This document shows, one piece after another, positions 27,870-36,304 of a stretch of DNA of 36,367 nt; within the stretch, counting starts at the first letter, position 1; each line of letters begins with the position of its first letter. Below the pieces are notes generated by a model. That model saw nothing but the letters and a program-made list of their open reading frames with translations. It ran no database searches and was not told where the DNA came from. This stretch comes from Bacillota bacterium (lineage in GTDB: Bacteria > Bacillota > DTU030): assembly GCA_012523785.1 (NCBI GenBank), contig JAAYTH010000044.1, positions 1 through 36,367 on the forward strand, in the 5' to 3' direction. The position numbers and the translations under genes are program-made.

Positions 27870-28681
27870 AAAAGTTATTAAAATATGATCTTCAGGCCAC
27901 TCTGCGGATATTTTTACCCCTTTATGCCATATTAATTTCCGTGGCGGTTATTAACAAGCTAATTTCTATTATTCTGCCCCTGCAAGTACAGGCGCCAAAA
28001 ATAATGGCCATGATAATTTATATCACAATCATGGTAGGGATGTTTGTCATTACCTTCATTATGATGCTGCAGCGCTTTTATAAAAACCTGCTTTCCGAAG
28101 AAGGCTACCTCATGTTTACCTTACCCACCCAGCCCTGGAAACTGATCGCCAGCAAACTGCTAGTGGCCATACTCTGGACGGCCGCCAGCGCCTTGGCCGC
28201 CTATATATCCATCTTCATTATCGTTTTTCAGCGGGGCAATTTCGGGGCTTTTATTATTGCCTTAAAGGAGACTGCTACCAGCTTATATGCCTTCCTGGGC
28301 CCCTCAATGTTTTTGTTCATCATAGAAGTTTTACTGGGGGGAGTCCTTAGTCTAGCGGCGGGTATACTGCTGGTCTATGCCTCCATGGCCCTGGGACACC
28401 TTTGCAACCGCCACAGAATTTTAGCATCAGTAGGGGCCTTTATTGCCCTAAATGCCCTAACCCAGATACTTTTCTTCCAGCTAGTACGGCTTATTGCCGC
28501 TCCCTTGTCCCGGAACATGCAGGCGCTGCTTTCAAAGGCCGGTGGCTACCTTAGCACACTAAACGGTGTACAACTATTCCATGGTGTCATGTGGTTTGGC
28601 CTAGCAGCCACTGGTATCTTGGCCGCTGGCTATTTTGCCATTACAAATTATGTTTTGAGCAGGCGCTTGAATCTAGAATAG
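27863..28681 (+). CDS. ABC-2-like transporter permease subunit
   Basis: Six or more hydrophobic segments; LLSEEGYLMFTLPTQPWKLIASKLL; follows ATPase. Confidence 0.78.
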   Translation: MLKKLLKYDLQATLRIFLPLYAILISVAVINKLISIILPLQVQAPKIMAMIIYITIMVGMFVITFIMMLQRFYKNLLSEEGYLMFTLPTQPWKLIASKLLVAILWTAASALAAYISIFIIVFQRGNFGAFIIALKETATSLYAFLGPSMFLFIIEVLLGGVLSLAAGILLVYASMALGHLCNRHRILASVGAFIALNALTQILFFQLVRLIAAPLSRNMQALLSKAGGYLSTLNGVQLFHGVMWFGLAATGILAAGYFAITNYVLSRRLNLE

Positions 28682-28732
28682 AAAGTCGAAGGATCTGCTC
28701 CTTTAGCGAAAAAAATACCCCAATTATAAATC

Positions 28733-28786
28733 AAACAGGGGACGGGGCTCTGCTTGCTTTATAAAACAGAACTCCGTCCCCTATTA
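28733..28786. repeat. Family A palindromic repeat copy 4
   Basis: aaacaggggacggggctctgcttgctttataaaacagaactccgtcccctatta. Confidence 0.85.
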
Positions 28787-28805
28787 CATAGCACCTAATT
28801 TATTA

Positions 28806-29537
28806 TTAGTAAAGGGTGGCCAACAATTCCGCAAAGTCGGCTATTACCTCTGTCTCCGTATCTCTTTCTTCCGGAATGGATGGTGCCTCTTTTTCCTTTC
28901 TCCCGTCATCCCCCTCATTTTCATCCACATCATAACCATATTTCTTCCATACCTCATACAAGGCCCGGTAGTCCCCTTCCTTAAGCTGTTCCCTTATCCT
29001 TGCCAGCAGAAGCAGCAACGGATCCTTTGTCACAGCGGAGGGAAAATCGGGGGCAAAAATATCGTCCTCCCCGTAATCACCATCATAGCCATAACCGTCA
29101 TACAGGTCCCAATCCTTAAGGGCATATACCCCAAAATCAAGGCAGCAATGAATACCTACAATAACCCTTTCACCATAAATGCTAATATAAACCCCTAACT
29201 CATTTATACCCGTAAATTCATACTGCAAAATTTCCTCCTGCTGCTTGGGCGACAACGGAAAGGCCATGGCCAAAAACCACCAATCATAGCTTTCCGAATA
29301 CATGACATCATAATAATCCTTCATAAGGGGCAGCCAGCCATTAGGGATATCATAACCTTCGGCATGATAAATAAAACTAACCCGGCGATCAGTGGGAACC
29401 GCCCGGCTGGACAATGATGCTACAGCAGCCCGGGCCTCTTTGCCTAGGGGTTGATCCACAGCCAAAAACTCATAAGAAGTTGAACTGTGATCCGAAGCAA
29501 AACCGGTACGAACACTAATTATTTTCAAATTAAACAC
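28806..29537 (-). CDS. Conserved protein of unknown function with FASDHSSTSYEF motif (radical SAM partner)
   Basis: N-terminal RTGFASDHSSTSYEFLA; internal DLYDGYGYDGDYGEDD; 6 nt after the rSAM gene. Confidence 0.55.
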   Translation of the reverse strand: MFNLKIISVRTGFASDHSSTSYEFLAVDQPLGKEARAAVASLSSRAVPTDRRVSFIYHAEGYDIPNGWLPLMKDYYDVMYSESYDWWFLAMAFPLSPKQQEEILQYEFTGINELGVYISIYGERVIVGIHCCLDFGVYALKDWDLYDGYGYDGDYGEDDIFAPDFPSAVTKDPLLLLLARIREQLKEGDYRALYEVWKKYGYDVDENEGDDGRKEKEAPSIPEERDTETEVIADFAELLATLY

Positions 29538-29543
29538 CCCTTC

Positions 29544-31292
29544 TTATAACAGCTCCATTAGTGGATCCCGTCTATCCCCCCCGGGGAGCAGCCAGCGGGG
29601 ATAATCGTGCCCCGGTTCCTCCAGCCAGGTGGAAATCTCCTCTCTAGAAACAAAGGGAGCTCCCCCCGGGGTACAACCGATCAGGTCCTGGATCTCATAG
29701 AGCTGGTAAGTATCAATTTTAATATAATATTCCCTTTCCTTTTCAACTATCACCTTCTTCGGCATCAGCCAATCGGTATTTCTCAATTCCTTGACCGCCC
29801 TCCTCCGTCCAACCCGGAAGTGTTCCATATACTTTTCTATACTGATATAGGAGTTATTTTCAAAATAGGCCCGTAAAGCTGCTTTACGGCCACTAGGCCC
29901 CAAATGCTGCACCCTAGGCAGGAGGGGTTTTCCACAACCCGGATCCTCCCCCAAGGCGTCATGGGCAAAAACCCGGCAGCCTCCACAATGTTCCCGGGCC
30001 AAACAAGTCCCACAATATGTTTCACGAAAGGAAGCCTTTTCCCGAAAAAGGCGATATTTCTTCATTTGCTTGCTGTTCCAAAGGGTGTGGCAATCTTCAC
30101 TGATAATATGTCCAGCCCTAAATCTGGTATCCATAAGCTGGGAACAAGGATAAGCAAAGCCATCGGCGGCCAGGGCCAACACCCGGCTAGCGGCAACACA
30201 GCCCCGCAGGCCAGCCGCCAGGGCCCCTTGCGGTTTTAGATCCCGCTGTAGGAAACTTAGGGCACAGTCCAGCCGGAGCTCAATATGGGGGTAGATCATT
30301 TTTATCCGGGGCAATACAGCAGCAACCCTTGTATAGGCCTGGGGAGAAGAGCTTTCTGCTAGCCAGCGGTCAAGATCAGAAGGAGGTTTATAGCGTAGCA
30401 GAATGATCCGCTTAAAGCCAACTTCAACCAAGGCCCTCATAATCTGGCCAAAATGTTTCAGGACTGTATTGCAAAGAATCAAGTTGGCCCCTATCCTTAG
30501 CCCCATTGCTTCTGCGGCATCTACCACCCGCCCCAAGGATACCATCTCCCCCCGGGTATCCTCCAGAAGGCGGTCGTGTTTGATGCCGATGTGCAATGAT
30601 TTCACCGCCGGAGCCAGCCGCTCAAGGAGTTTAATATCCAGGTCTGCAATTAAACCGGTGGTAATATGCACAACCAAGCCGCTGTCCTTGGCCGCCTTGA
30701 CCAGGAGGGGAAGATCAGGCCGCAGCAATGGCTCCCCACCACCCAAGGCCAGTTGAAAAACCCCCCAGCGGGCCAGTTTTTCAATAACCCGCAGCGCACC
30801 GGCGGTATTAAGTTCCTTAACCCCCTGATCACTATAGCGCCGGGCATAACAATCAGGGCAGTTCTGATTACAGGCAAAGGTTATGGCCCAATGGACTGTT
30901 TCCGGCGCAGAAAGATGGTACTTTCCCGGTGAAGGCCGGGCCTTCGCTGGCTGGAATAAGCATGCTTGGTCAATAAGGCTATCCTCCGGAAAGCTATTGA
31001 CCAAGCCCAAATCAACTAGCTTCTGTAAAACTGCAATAGTGTCAGCCCGCAGTTTAGATACGGATTTCTCCCCTTCCCCCTTTTTAGCCAGAACCGTTAG
31101 CAGATCATTCAAGCCCACAGCCTGTTTTTCCTTCAGATGGGAAAGCAAGGAAAATGCCCCTTTACCAAGATCCACCACCATACCATTGCCCCGGTGGAAG
31201 GCAATCCCACCCCACAACTCTTCCCGCAAACGGATCCCCTCTGCCAGATGGACCTTTACTTTCTCCACCGCTTCGTCATCTGTATAATTCAT
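29544..31292 (-). CDS. Radical SAM/SPASM protein with PqqD-like N-terminus and C-terminal HTH-like extension
   Basis: FACNQNCPDCYARRY; LALGGGEPLLRPDL; Cys-rich SPASM-like YCGTCLAREHCGGC; start re-assigned to MNYTDDEAVEK with RBS AAGGAAG. Confidence 0.78.
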   Translation of the reverse strand: MNYTDDEAVEKVKVHLAEGIRLREELWGGIAFHRGNGMVVDLGKGAFSLLSHLKEKQAVGLNDLLTVLAKKGEGEKSVSKLRADTIAVLQKLVDLGLVNSFPEDSLIDQACLFQPAKARPSPGKYHLSAPETVHWAITFACNQNCPDCYARRYSDQGVKELNTAGALRVIEKLARWGVFQLALGGGEPLLRPDLPLLVKAAKDSGLVVHITTGLIADLDIKLLERLAPAVKSLHIGIKHDRLLEDTRGEMVSLGRVVDAAEAMGLRIGANLILCNTVLKHFGQIMRALVEVGFKRIILLRYKPPSDLDRWLAESSSPQAYTRVAAVLPRIKMIYPHIELRLDCALSFLQRDLKPQGALAAGLRGCVAASRVLALAADGFAYPCSQLMDTRFRAGHIISEDCHTLWNSKQMKKYRLFREKASFRETYCGTCLAREHCGGCRVFAHDALGEDPGCGKPLLPRVQHLGPSGRKAALRAYFENNSYISIEKYMEHFRVGRRRAVKELRNTDWLMPKKVIVEKEREYYIKIDTYQLYEIQDLIGCTPGGAPFVSREEISTWLEEPGHDYPRWLLPGGDRRDPLMELL

Positions 31293-31363
31293 ACAAACAC
31301 TTCCTTCTGGCTGCCGCTTATCCCACAATTGAAACAAATCCGTTCCATTTCCTCCTTTGTCAT
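31289..31363 (-). CDS. 24-aa ORF MTKEEMERICFNCGISGSQKEVFV overlapping the rSAM start (ATGA): leader-peptide remnant or small peptide
   Basis: Near-identical to the N-terminus of the HEAT-like protein at 26418; translationally coupled overlap. Confidence 0.4.
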   Translation of the reverse strand: MTKEEMERICFNCGISGSQKEVFV

Positions 31364-31550
31364 ACTGCACACCCCCCGTATGGTCGGCCAATCTCTTTTC
31401 TAAATTGAACTTAGCAGTTGCGCGGGTTCAAGCACCGTTTCCCCTCCACGGGATGATCCAATTCAAATTTAAATTCAACCATAGTTAGGAAATACCTTTA
31501 ATTTAAATTGGAAGGGAGGAAAATCTGCTGCCTTTCGGAAGCCAAGGCCA
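31323..31550. repeat. Duplicated leader region, copy Y (upstream of radical SAM gene)
   Basis: See copy X. Confidence 0.75.
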
Positions 31551-31589
31551 AAAATTGAAACGGGGATGAAAATTGAACAAAGGGCAATT

Positions 31590-31643
31590 AAACCGGGGAC
31601 GGAGTGCTGTTTGCTATTTAGAATAGAATTCCCTCCCCTATTT
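31590..31643. repeat. Family A palindromic repeat copy 5
   Basis: aaaccggggacggagtgctgtttgctatttagaatagaattccctcccctattt. Confidence 0.75.
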
Positions 31644-31784
31644 CGCGCTGTTTCGCATATTTCCAGTCTTTTGGGCAGGAAATTGATGGATTAAAGTCGA
31701 AAAGAGGATACATTGAAAAATGGTTGGGTAAAAATCCCTTAACAAAATAAGCAAATGCCTTTAAATTAAGGAGCATGTATATTT

Positions 31785-34295
31785 ATGAGTATTACAACTG
31801 CACAAATCGCAAAGAGATTATCAATTTCACCGCAAGAGGCAATGAGGCTGCTGCAAAAATATGGGATTGAGGTGACGGATGTCAATGCAGTGCTGGACAA
31901 ATCGGATTTGCAGAAAATAAGACATGCCATCCAGAAGATTAAAAAACAAGATCGTAAAAGAACAACTCCTTCTTTAGCTGAAAAGGCCCGCAAGGATTTG
32001 AGGCACTGCCTTACACACTACAAGGTTTTTATTGATACCTGCAGCCTACTAAATGATACTGCGGCTCAATTTTGGAGTAATGCTGTGCCATTGCTTGAGG
32101 AAACAGGAAATAAGATAATTATTACTACTAAGGTTGTTGAAGAACTGGAAAAACATTACCGAAACCAAAACAATCCCCCCCTAGCCAAAAAAGCGGCCAC
32201 AGCATTGGAATATATCAATGTGTTACTGAAAAGCCAATTAGTTGTCATCCAAGGGGAACAAAGCGATGTTTTTGCTGATAATGTTTTTCAGGTAGTTTTC
32301 ACTAAATTTAGAATGACGGAGAGACTGCTGCTTATTACCCAAGACCAGGATCTGGCTACAGATATTCTAAACCTCAACAATAATAAATCGGTTAGAGCCA
32401 ATAGGGTATATGTAAAAAGGATCAATCAATTTGGTTACCTTAGCTATTTTTCCCTTAAAAAGAGAAAAGCCGAACTAGCACCTAGACTTCGGGCGGAGGA
32501 AAAGTTTTCTTTAAGTAAGAATTTAACAACCATACCCGCCGAGCTACTCATAACTGCCAAGATTCCCACTGAAGGCGAGGTGGTATATGCTCGACACGAA
32601 ACCCAAGAGGGCCCAGTCCAATTGCTGGAGGAAATGGCTTCCGGTGGTGAAGGAAGAATATTTACAACTAATACCCCCTACCTGGCCAAGATTTATAAAG
32701 AAGGGAAGTTAAGCCAAAGGAAATACGAAAAAATAAAATTGATGCTGAGCAAGAAAATTAACTGTACGGGTATTTGCTATCCTCAGGCCTGTTTATATAA
32801 TAAAGACAAGCAGTTTGTTGGATATTTGATGCCCCGGGCCCAGGGAAAGGAACTACAAAAATGCCTTTTTATCAAGCCCCTGCTCTTCAAAAACTTCCCC
32901 CATTGGAAAAAACGGGATACAGTAGAGCTCTGTATAACCATTCTGGAAAAAATAAAGTATTTACATAGCCGCAACATTATCATTGGAGATATAAACCCGG
33001 CCAATATCCTCCTAGTTTCCCCAACCGAAGTTTATTTTGTTGATACAGACAGTTATCAAATTGAAGGTTTCCCCTGCCCCGTCGGTACAATAAATTACAC
33101 CGCTCCCGAAATACAAAGAAAGACCTTTGCCACTTTTTTAAGATCATACGGCAATGAGTATTTCGCCGTAGCCACCCTGCTCTTTATGATCATGCTGCCG
33201 GGAAAACCACCCTATTCCCAGCAAGGTGGGGAAAACCCCATTGATAATATAATCAAAATGGACTTCTCATACCCCCTGGGGGATCTCTCCAATAAAAAAA
33301 CCCCCGACGGCCCCTGGCGGTTTATCTGGAGCCATTTACCCTTTGACATTAAGAGTGGATTCTATCACACATTCCGAAGGGGTGGTGATTATAGCACAGA
33401 AAATAATCGGCTAAATGTCGAGAAATGGCTGAACATGTTCCAGTACTACTTACAATTGCTTGATAGCGGCAAGTACGGTATGCGGGACAAAATGTCGGAA
33501 GACCTGTTTCCGACCCGGTACCAGAGACATCCCGATGTCACCTATGCTCGCTGCAAGTTATGTGGAAAAGAGGTCCCCGCAAATACATGCCGGGAAGGCA
33601 TCTGCCCCGATTGTCTAAATACTGGAGAGGTCCATCATTGTAGGCGCTGTGGCAAAGAAATACTTTTTACCAATTACCAAAAATATATTAGAAGGGTAAA
33701 ACCCCACAGCCTATGCCCGGAATGTTATTCCCATGGCAAAAAAGTCTATGCCAGGGTAAGATGCATAAACTGTGGGAGGTATTTTCAAATTACCAATAGT
33801 GAGTATGAATATTTTCGTTCCAAAAATTTACACCTTCCCAAACGATGTAAACAATGCCGCAAGCTCGCCAACAGGACATATTCACCACCCAGAAGAACAT
33901 ATCCCACACCGACCAGGAGAACACCAACAGGGCCTGGCAAAGGTTCCTTGTGCTTTCTTACCACAGCCATATGTAACTACTTGCAAAAAGAAGACAATTG
34001 TTATGAGCTGACAATCCTAAGAAAATTTAGGGATGACTGGCTGCAAAAACAGCCAGGGGGACATCGCTTAATCACAGAATACTATTTTATAGCACCGGAT
34101 ATCGTATGTACATTGGCAGCTTCTCCGTCAAAAGACAAGATCTATAATAGGCTCTGGCGAAGGTACATCAAACCCTGTGTGGCCTATATTGAAACCGGAG
34201 AATTCACTGCCTGTAAGAAAAAGTATATGGCCATGGTTAGATATCTAGAGAGGGTTTTGCCAATAAAAGAAAGGTGGAATAAATATGCAAGATAA
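31785..34295 (+). CDS. Multidomain protein: IF2N-like HTH, PIN-like nuclease, serine/threonine kinase-like domain, zinc ribbons, CFI-box C-terminus
   Basis: ITTAQIAKRLSISPQEAMRLLQKYGIEV; VFIDTCSLLND..TTKVVEELEKH..LLLITQDQDLATDIL; LHSRNIIIGDINPANILL...VYFVDTDSY, APEI; multiple CxxC pairs; CFLTTAICNYLQKEDNCYELTILRKFRDDWL. Confidence 0.78.
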   Translation: MSITTAQIAKRLSISPQEAMRLLQKYGIEVTDVNAVLDKSDLQKIRHAIQKIKKQDRKRTTPSLAEKARKDLRHCLTHYKVFIDTCSLLNDTAAQFWSNAVPLLEETGNKIIITTKVVEELEKHYRNQNNPPLAKKAATALEYINVLLKSQLVVIQGEQSDVFADNVFQVVFTKFRMTERLLLITQDQDLATDILNLNNNKSVRANRVYVKRINQFGYLSYFSLKKRKAELAPRLRAEEKFSLSKNLTTIPAELLITAKIPTEGEVVYARHETQEGPVQLLEEMASGGEGRIFTTNTPYLAKIYKEGKLSQRKYEKIKLMLSKKINCTGICYPQACLYNKDKQFVGYLMPRAQGKELQKCLFIKPLLFKNFPHWKKRDTVELCITILEKIKYLHSRNIIIGDINPANILLVSPTEVYFVDTDSYQIEGFPCPVGTINYTAPEIQRKTFATFLRSYGNEYFAVATLLFMIMLPGKPPYSQQGGENPIDNIIKMDFSYPLGDLSNKKTPDGPWRFIWSHLPFDIKSGFYHTFRRGGDYSTENNRLNVEKWLNMFQYYLQLLDSGKYGMRDKMSEDLFPTRYQRHPDVTYARCKLCGKEVPANTCREGICPDCLNTGEVHHCRRCGKEILFTNYQKYIRRVKPHSLCPECYSHGKKVYARVRCINCGRYFQITNSEYEYFRSKNLHLPKRCKQCRKLANRTYSPPRRTYPTPTRRTPTGPGKGSLCFLTTAICNYLQKEDNCYELTILRKFRDDWLQKQPGGHRLITEYYFIAPDIVCTLAASPSKDKIYNRLWRRYIKPCVAYIETGEFTACKKKYMAMVRYLERVLPIKERWNKYAR

Positions 34296-34971
34296 CTTGT
34301 TAGTAAGGCTGGAGGATTTAGTCAATAACCCAACTCCCCGAGTACCTGTTTGCCTATGCTTAGATACCAGTGGCTCTATGCAGGGTAAGCCCATTGATGA
34401 ACTCAATGAAGGGGTCAAGATGTTTTATAAGGCCATCCGTGAGGATGAAACCGCAATGTATTCGGCGGAAATTAGCATTGTCACTTTTGGCGGGACTGCA
34501 GAACTAATCGCAGATTTTGCCAACATTGATAGGCAGTCTGAACCAACTCTAACGGCCAGTGGCACAACTCCCATGGGGGAAGCAGTAAACATGGCTCTAG
34601 ACTGTTTGGAAAAAAGAAAGGAAGAATATAAGGATAAGGGCGTGGATTATTACCAACCATGGCTGGTACTGATGACTGACGGTGCACCCTACGGCGGTTC
34701 CGCCGATGAAGTTACCCGTGCCATTTCCAGAACAGTTGAAATGGCCCAAAACAAAAAACTAACCGTGTTTCCCATTGGAATTGGTAGTGGTGCAGACATG
34801 AAGGTATTAGAACAATTCTCCCCCCAAAGGGAACCCCTCAGGCTGCAGGGTCTTAAATTCCGGGAGCTCTTCGCTTGGCTAAGTGAGAGTATTTCAAGAA
34901 CATCCCAATCGACACCCGGTGAAAGGGTTGAACTGAATGTGGAGGGTATTAAGGGTTGGGCCGAGATATAA
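34285..34971 (+). CDS. TerY-like von Willebrand factor A domain protein
   Basis: MIDAS CLDTSGSM, SGTTPMGEA, LMTDGAPYGG. Confidence 0.9.
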   Translation: MQDNLLVRLEDLVNNPTPRVPVCLCLDTSGSMQGKPIDELNEGVKMFYKAIREDETAMYSAEISIVTFGGTAELIADFANIDRQSEPTLTASGTTPMGEAVNMALDCLEKRKEEYKDKGVDYYQPWLVLMTDGAPYGGSADEVTRAISRTVEMAQNKKLTVFPIGIGSGADMKVLEQFSPQREPLRLQGLKFRELFAWLSESISRTSQSTPGERVELNVEGIKGWAEI

Positions 34972-35117
34972 AGGCAAAGTAACTACTCGGCTGCACCTAC
35001 AAACCCTGTCTTGTCGGCTTTCCCGATACATCCCAAAACATCTTGCTTGTCACCCCGCCCGTCCAGAGCCCAGCGGAGGGAGGCCAGTGGCCCAAGGATC
35101 TCTGCAGTCTAATGCCT

Positions 35118-35168
35118 AGGATCCTTCGCTTGGCTTAGGATGACACTATGAGTTGCTGCTGAATAGTT
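35118..35168. repeat. Family B extragenic repeat copy 1
   Basis: aggatccttcgcttggcttaggatgacactatgagttgctgctgaatagtt. Confidence 0.65.
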
Positions 35169-35224
35169 GCAAGACAAAAATTCTTTCTAAAGGGATATAA
35201 ATAATTCCCCGGCTCAAAAACTAG

Positions 35225-36235
35225 ATGGGATTGATGAATATGTGGAAATCAATTAATTATGAGGTGTGTGGGAGAAGTCATAGCCAATCTTCCACCCCCT
35301 GCCAAGACAAAACCAAAGCCTGCACTATCAACGCTGTTAAAATAATTGCCTTGGCCGATGGCGCCGGCTCACAGCCGCTATCCCATTTTGGTGCAGCAGT
35401 TGTCACCGATTCAATATGCCAATATTTAGCCCAACATTTCGACCGGCTGCTGGGGGACCCCGATGGAAAACAAGCCAAAAAAGATATTTTAGCCCACTTG
35501 CTGGGCCGACTCAGGGTTAAAAGTGAGAAGCTTTCCTGTAATATCCGGGAATTAGCCTCTACCTTATTGGCGGTAGCAGTAAAGGGGAATATGTTCCTTA
35601 TGCTCCATATTGGCGATGGAGTTATCGGCTGCCTAAAAAATAAGGAACTTAAGGTTGTATCGGACCCGGAAAATGGAGAATTCGCCAACACTACCAGCTT
35701 TGTTACTTCAAGGGAAGCCATCTATGTAATGAAGCTTTTTAAGGGGTCAACAACCGATATAGCCGGTTTTGTCCTGATGTCAGATGGAACAGCCGAAAGT
35801 CTATATCATAAAAAGCATAATAAATTTGCCCATGTTTTATTTAAGCTAATGCATAGAACAGCGATTCTAGATTCTGATAAAATGTATGAATTCATTAAAG
35901 AAAGTTTTGACCGGGTTCTGGTTTTAAATACCCAGGATGATTGCAGTATCGCGTTGCTGTGCCGCCAGAAGGGGCCCTTGTGTAAATATGCCGATATGAC
36001 CCTGGGGCAAAAATGTGACTTGTTAAATATCACAGCCTACGACCGGGCTGCCAAAAGAAGGGTAAAACGTTTTGATGATATTATGTACTATTTGGAAGAG
36101 GGGAAAACATTAAAGCAATTGTCTAAACTATTGTACCTAAAGGAGAAATATACCCGCCGTCATTTAAAACGGCTCGAAGGGCTTGGCCTGGTATCAAGGA
36201 AGGGAAAAACCTATTCTAAAATCGTAACTGCTTAA
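35225..36235 (+). CDS. PP2C-like phosphatase with C-terminal helix-turn-helix
   Basis: CQDKTKAC..ALADGAGSQPLSHFGAAVVTD; ASTLLAVAVKGNMFLMLHIGDGVIG; FVLMSDGTAESL; NTQDDCSIALL; C-terminal TLKQLSKLLYLKEKYTRRHLKRLEGLGLVSRKGKTY. Confidence 0.82.
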   Translation: MGLMNMWKSINYEVCGRSHSQSSTPCQDKTKACTINAVKIIALADGAGSQPLSHFGAAVVTDSICQYLAQHFDRLLGDPDGKQAKKDILAHLLGRLRVKSEKLSCNIRELASTLLAVAVKGNMFLMLHIGDGVIGCLKNKELKVVSDPENGEFANTTSFVTSREAIYVMKLFKGSTTDIAGFVLMSDGTAESLYHKKHNKFAHVLFKLMHRTAILDSDKMYEFIKESFDRVLVLNTQDDCSIALLCRQKGPLCKYADMTLGQKCDLLNITAYDRAAKRRVKRFDDIMYYLEEGKTLKQLSKLLYLKEKYTRRHLKRLEGLGLVSRKGKTYSKIVTA

Positions 36236-36251
36236 CAGCCACCTTTAGTTA

Positions 36252-36304
36252 GTGTCATCCTGAGCGAAACGAAGGATGGCACTATGAGTTGTTGCTCAAT
36301 AGTT
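36252..36304. repeat. Family B extragenic repeat copy 2
   Basis: tgtcatcctgagcgaaacgaaggatggcactatgagttgttgctcaatagtt; the final 32 nt match 35137-35168 at 29/32 by eye. Confidence 0.65.
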
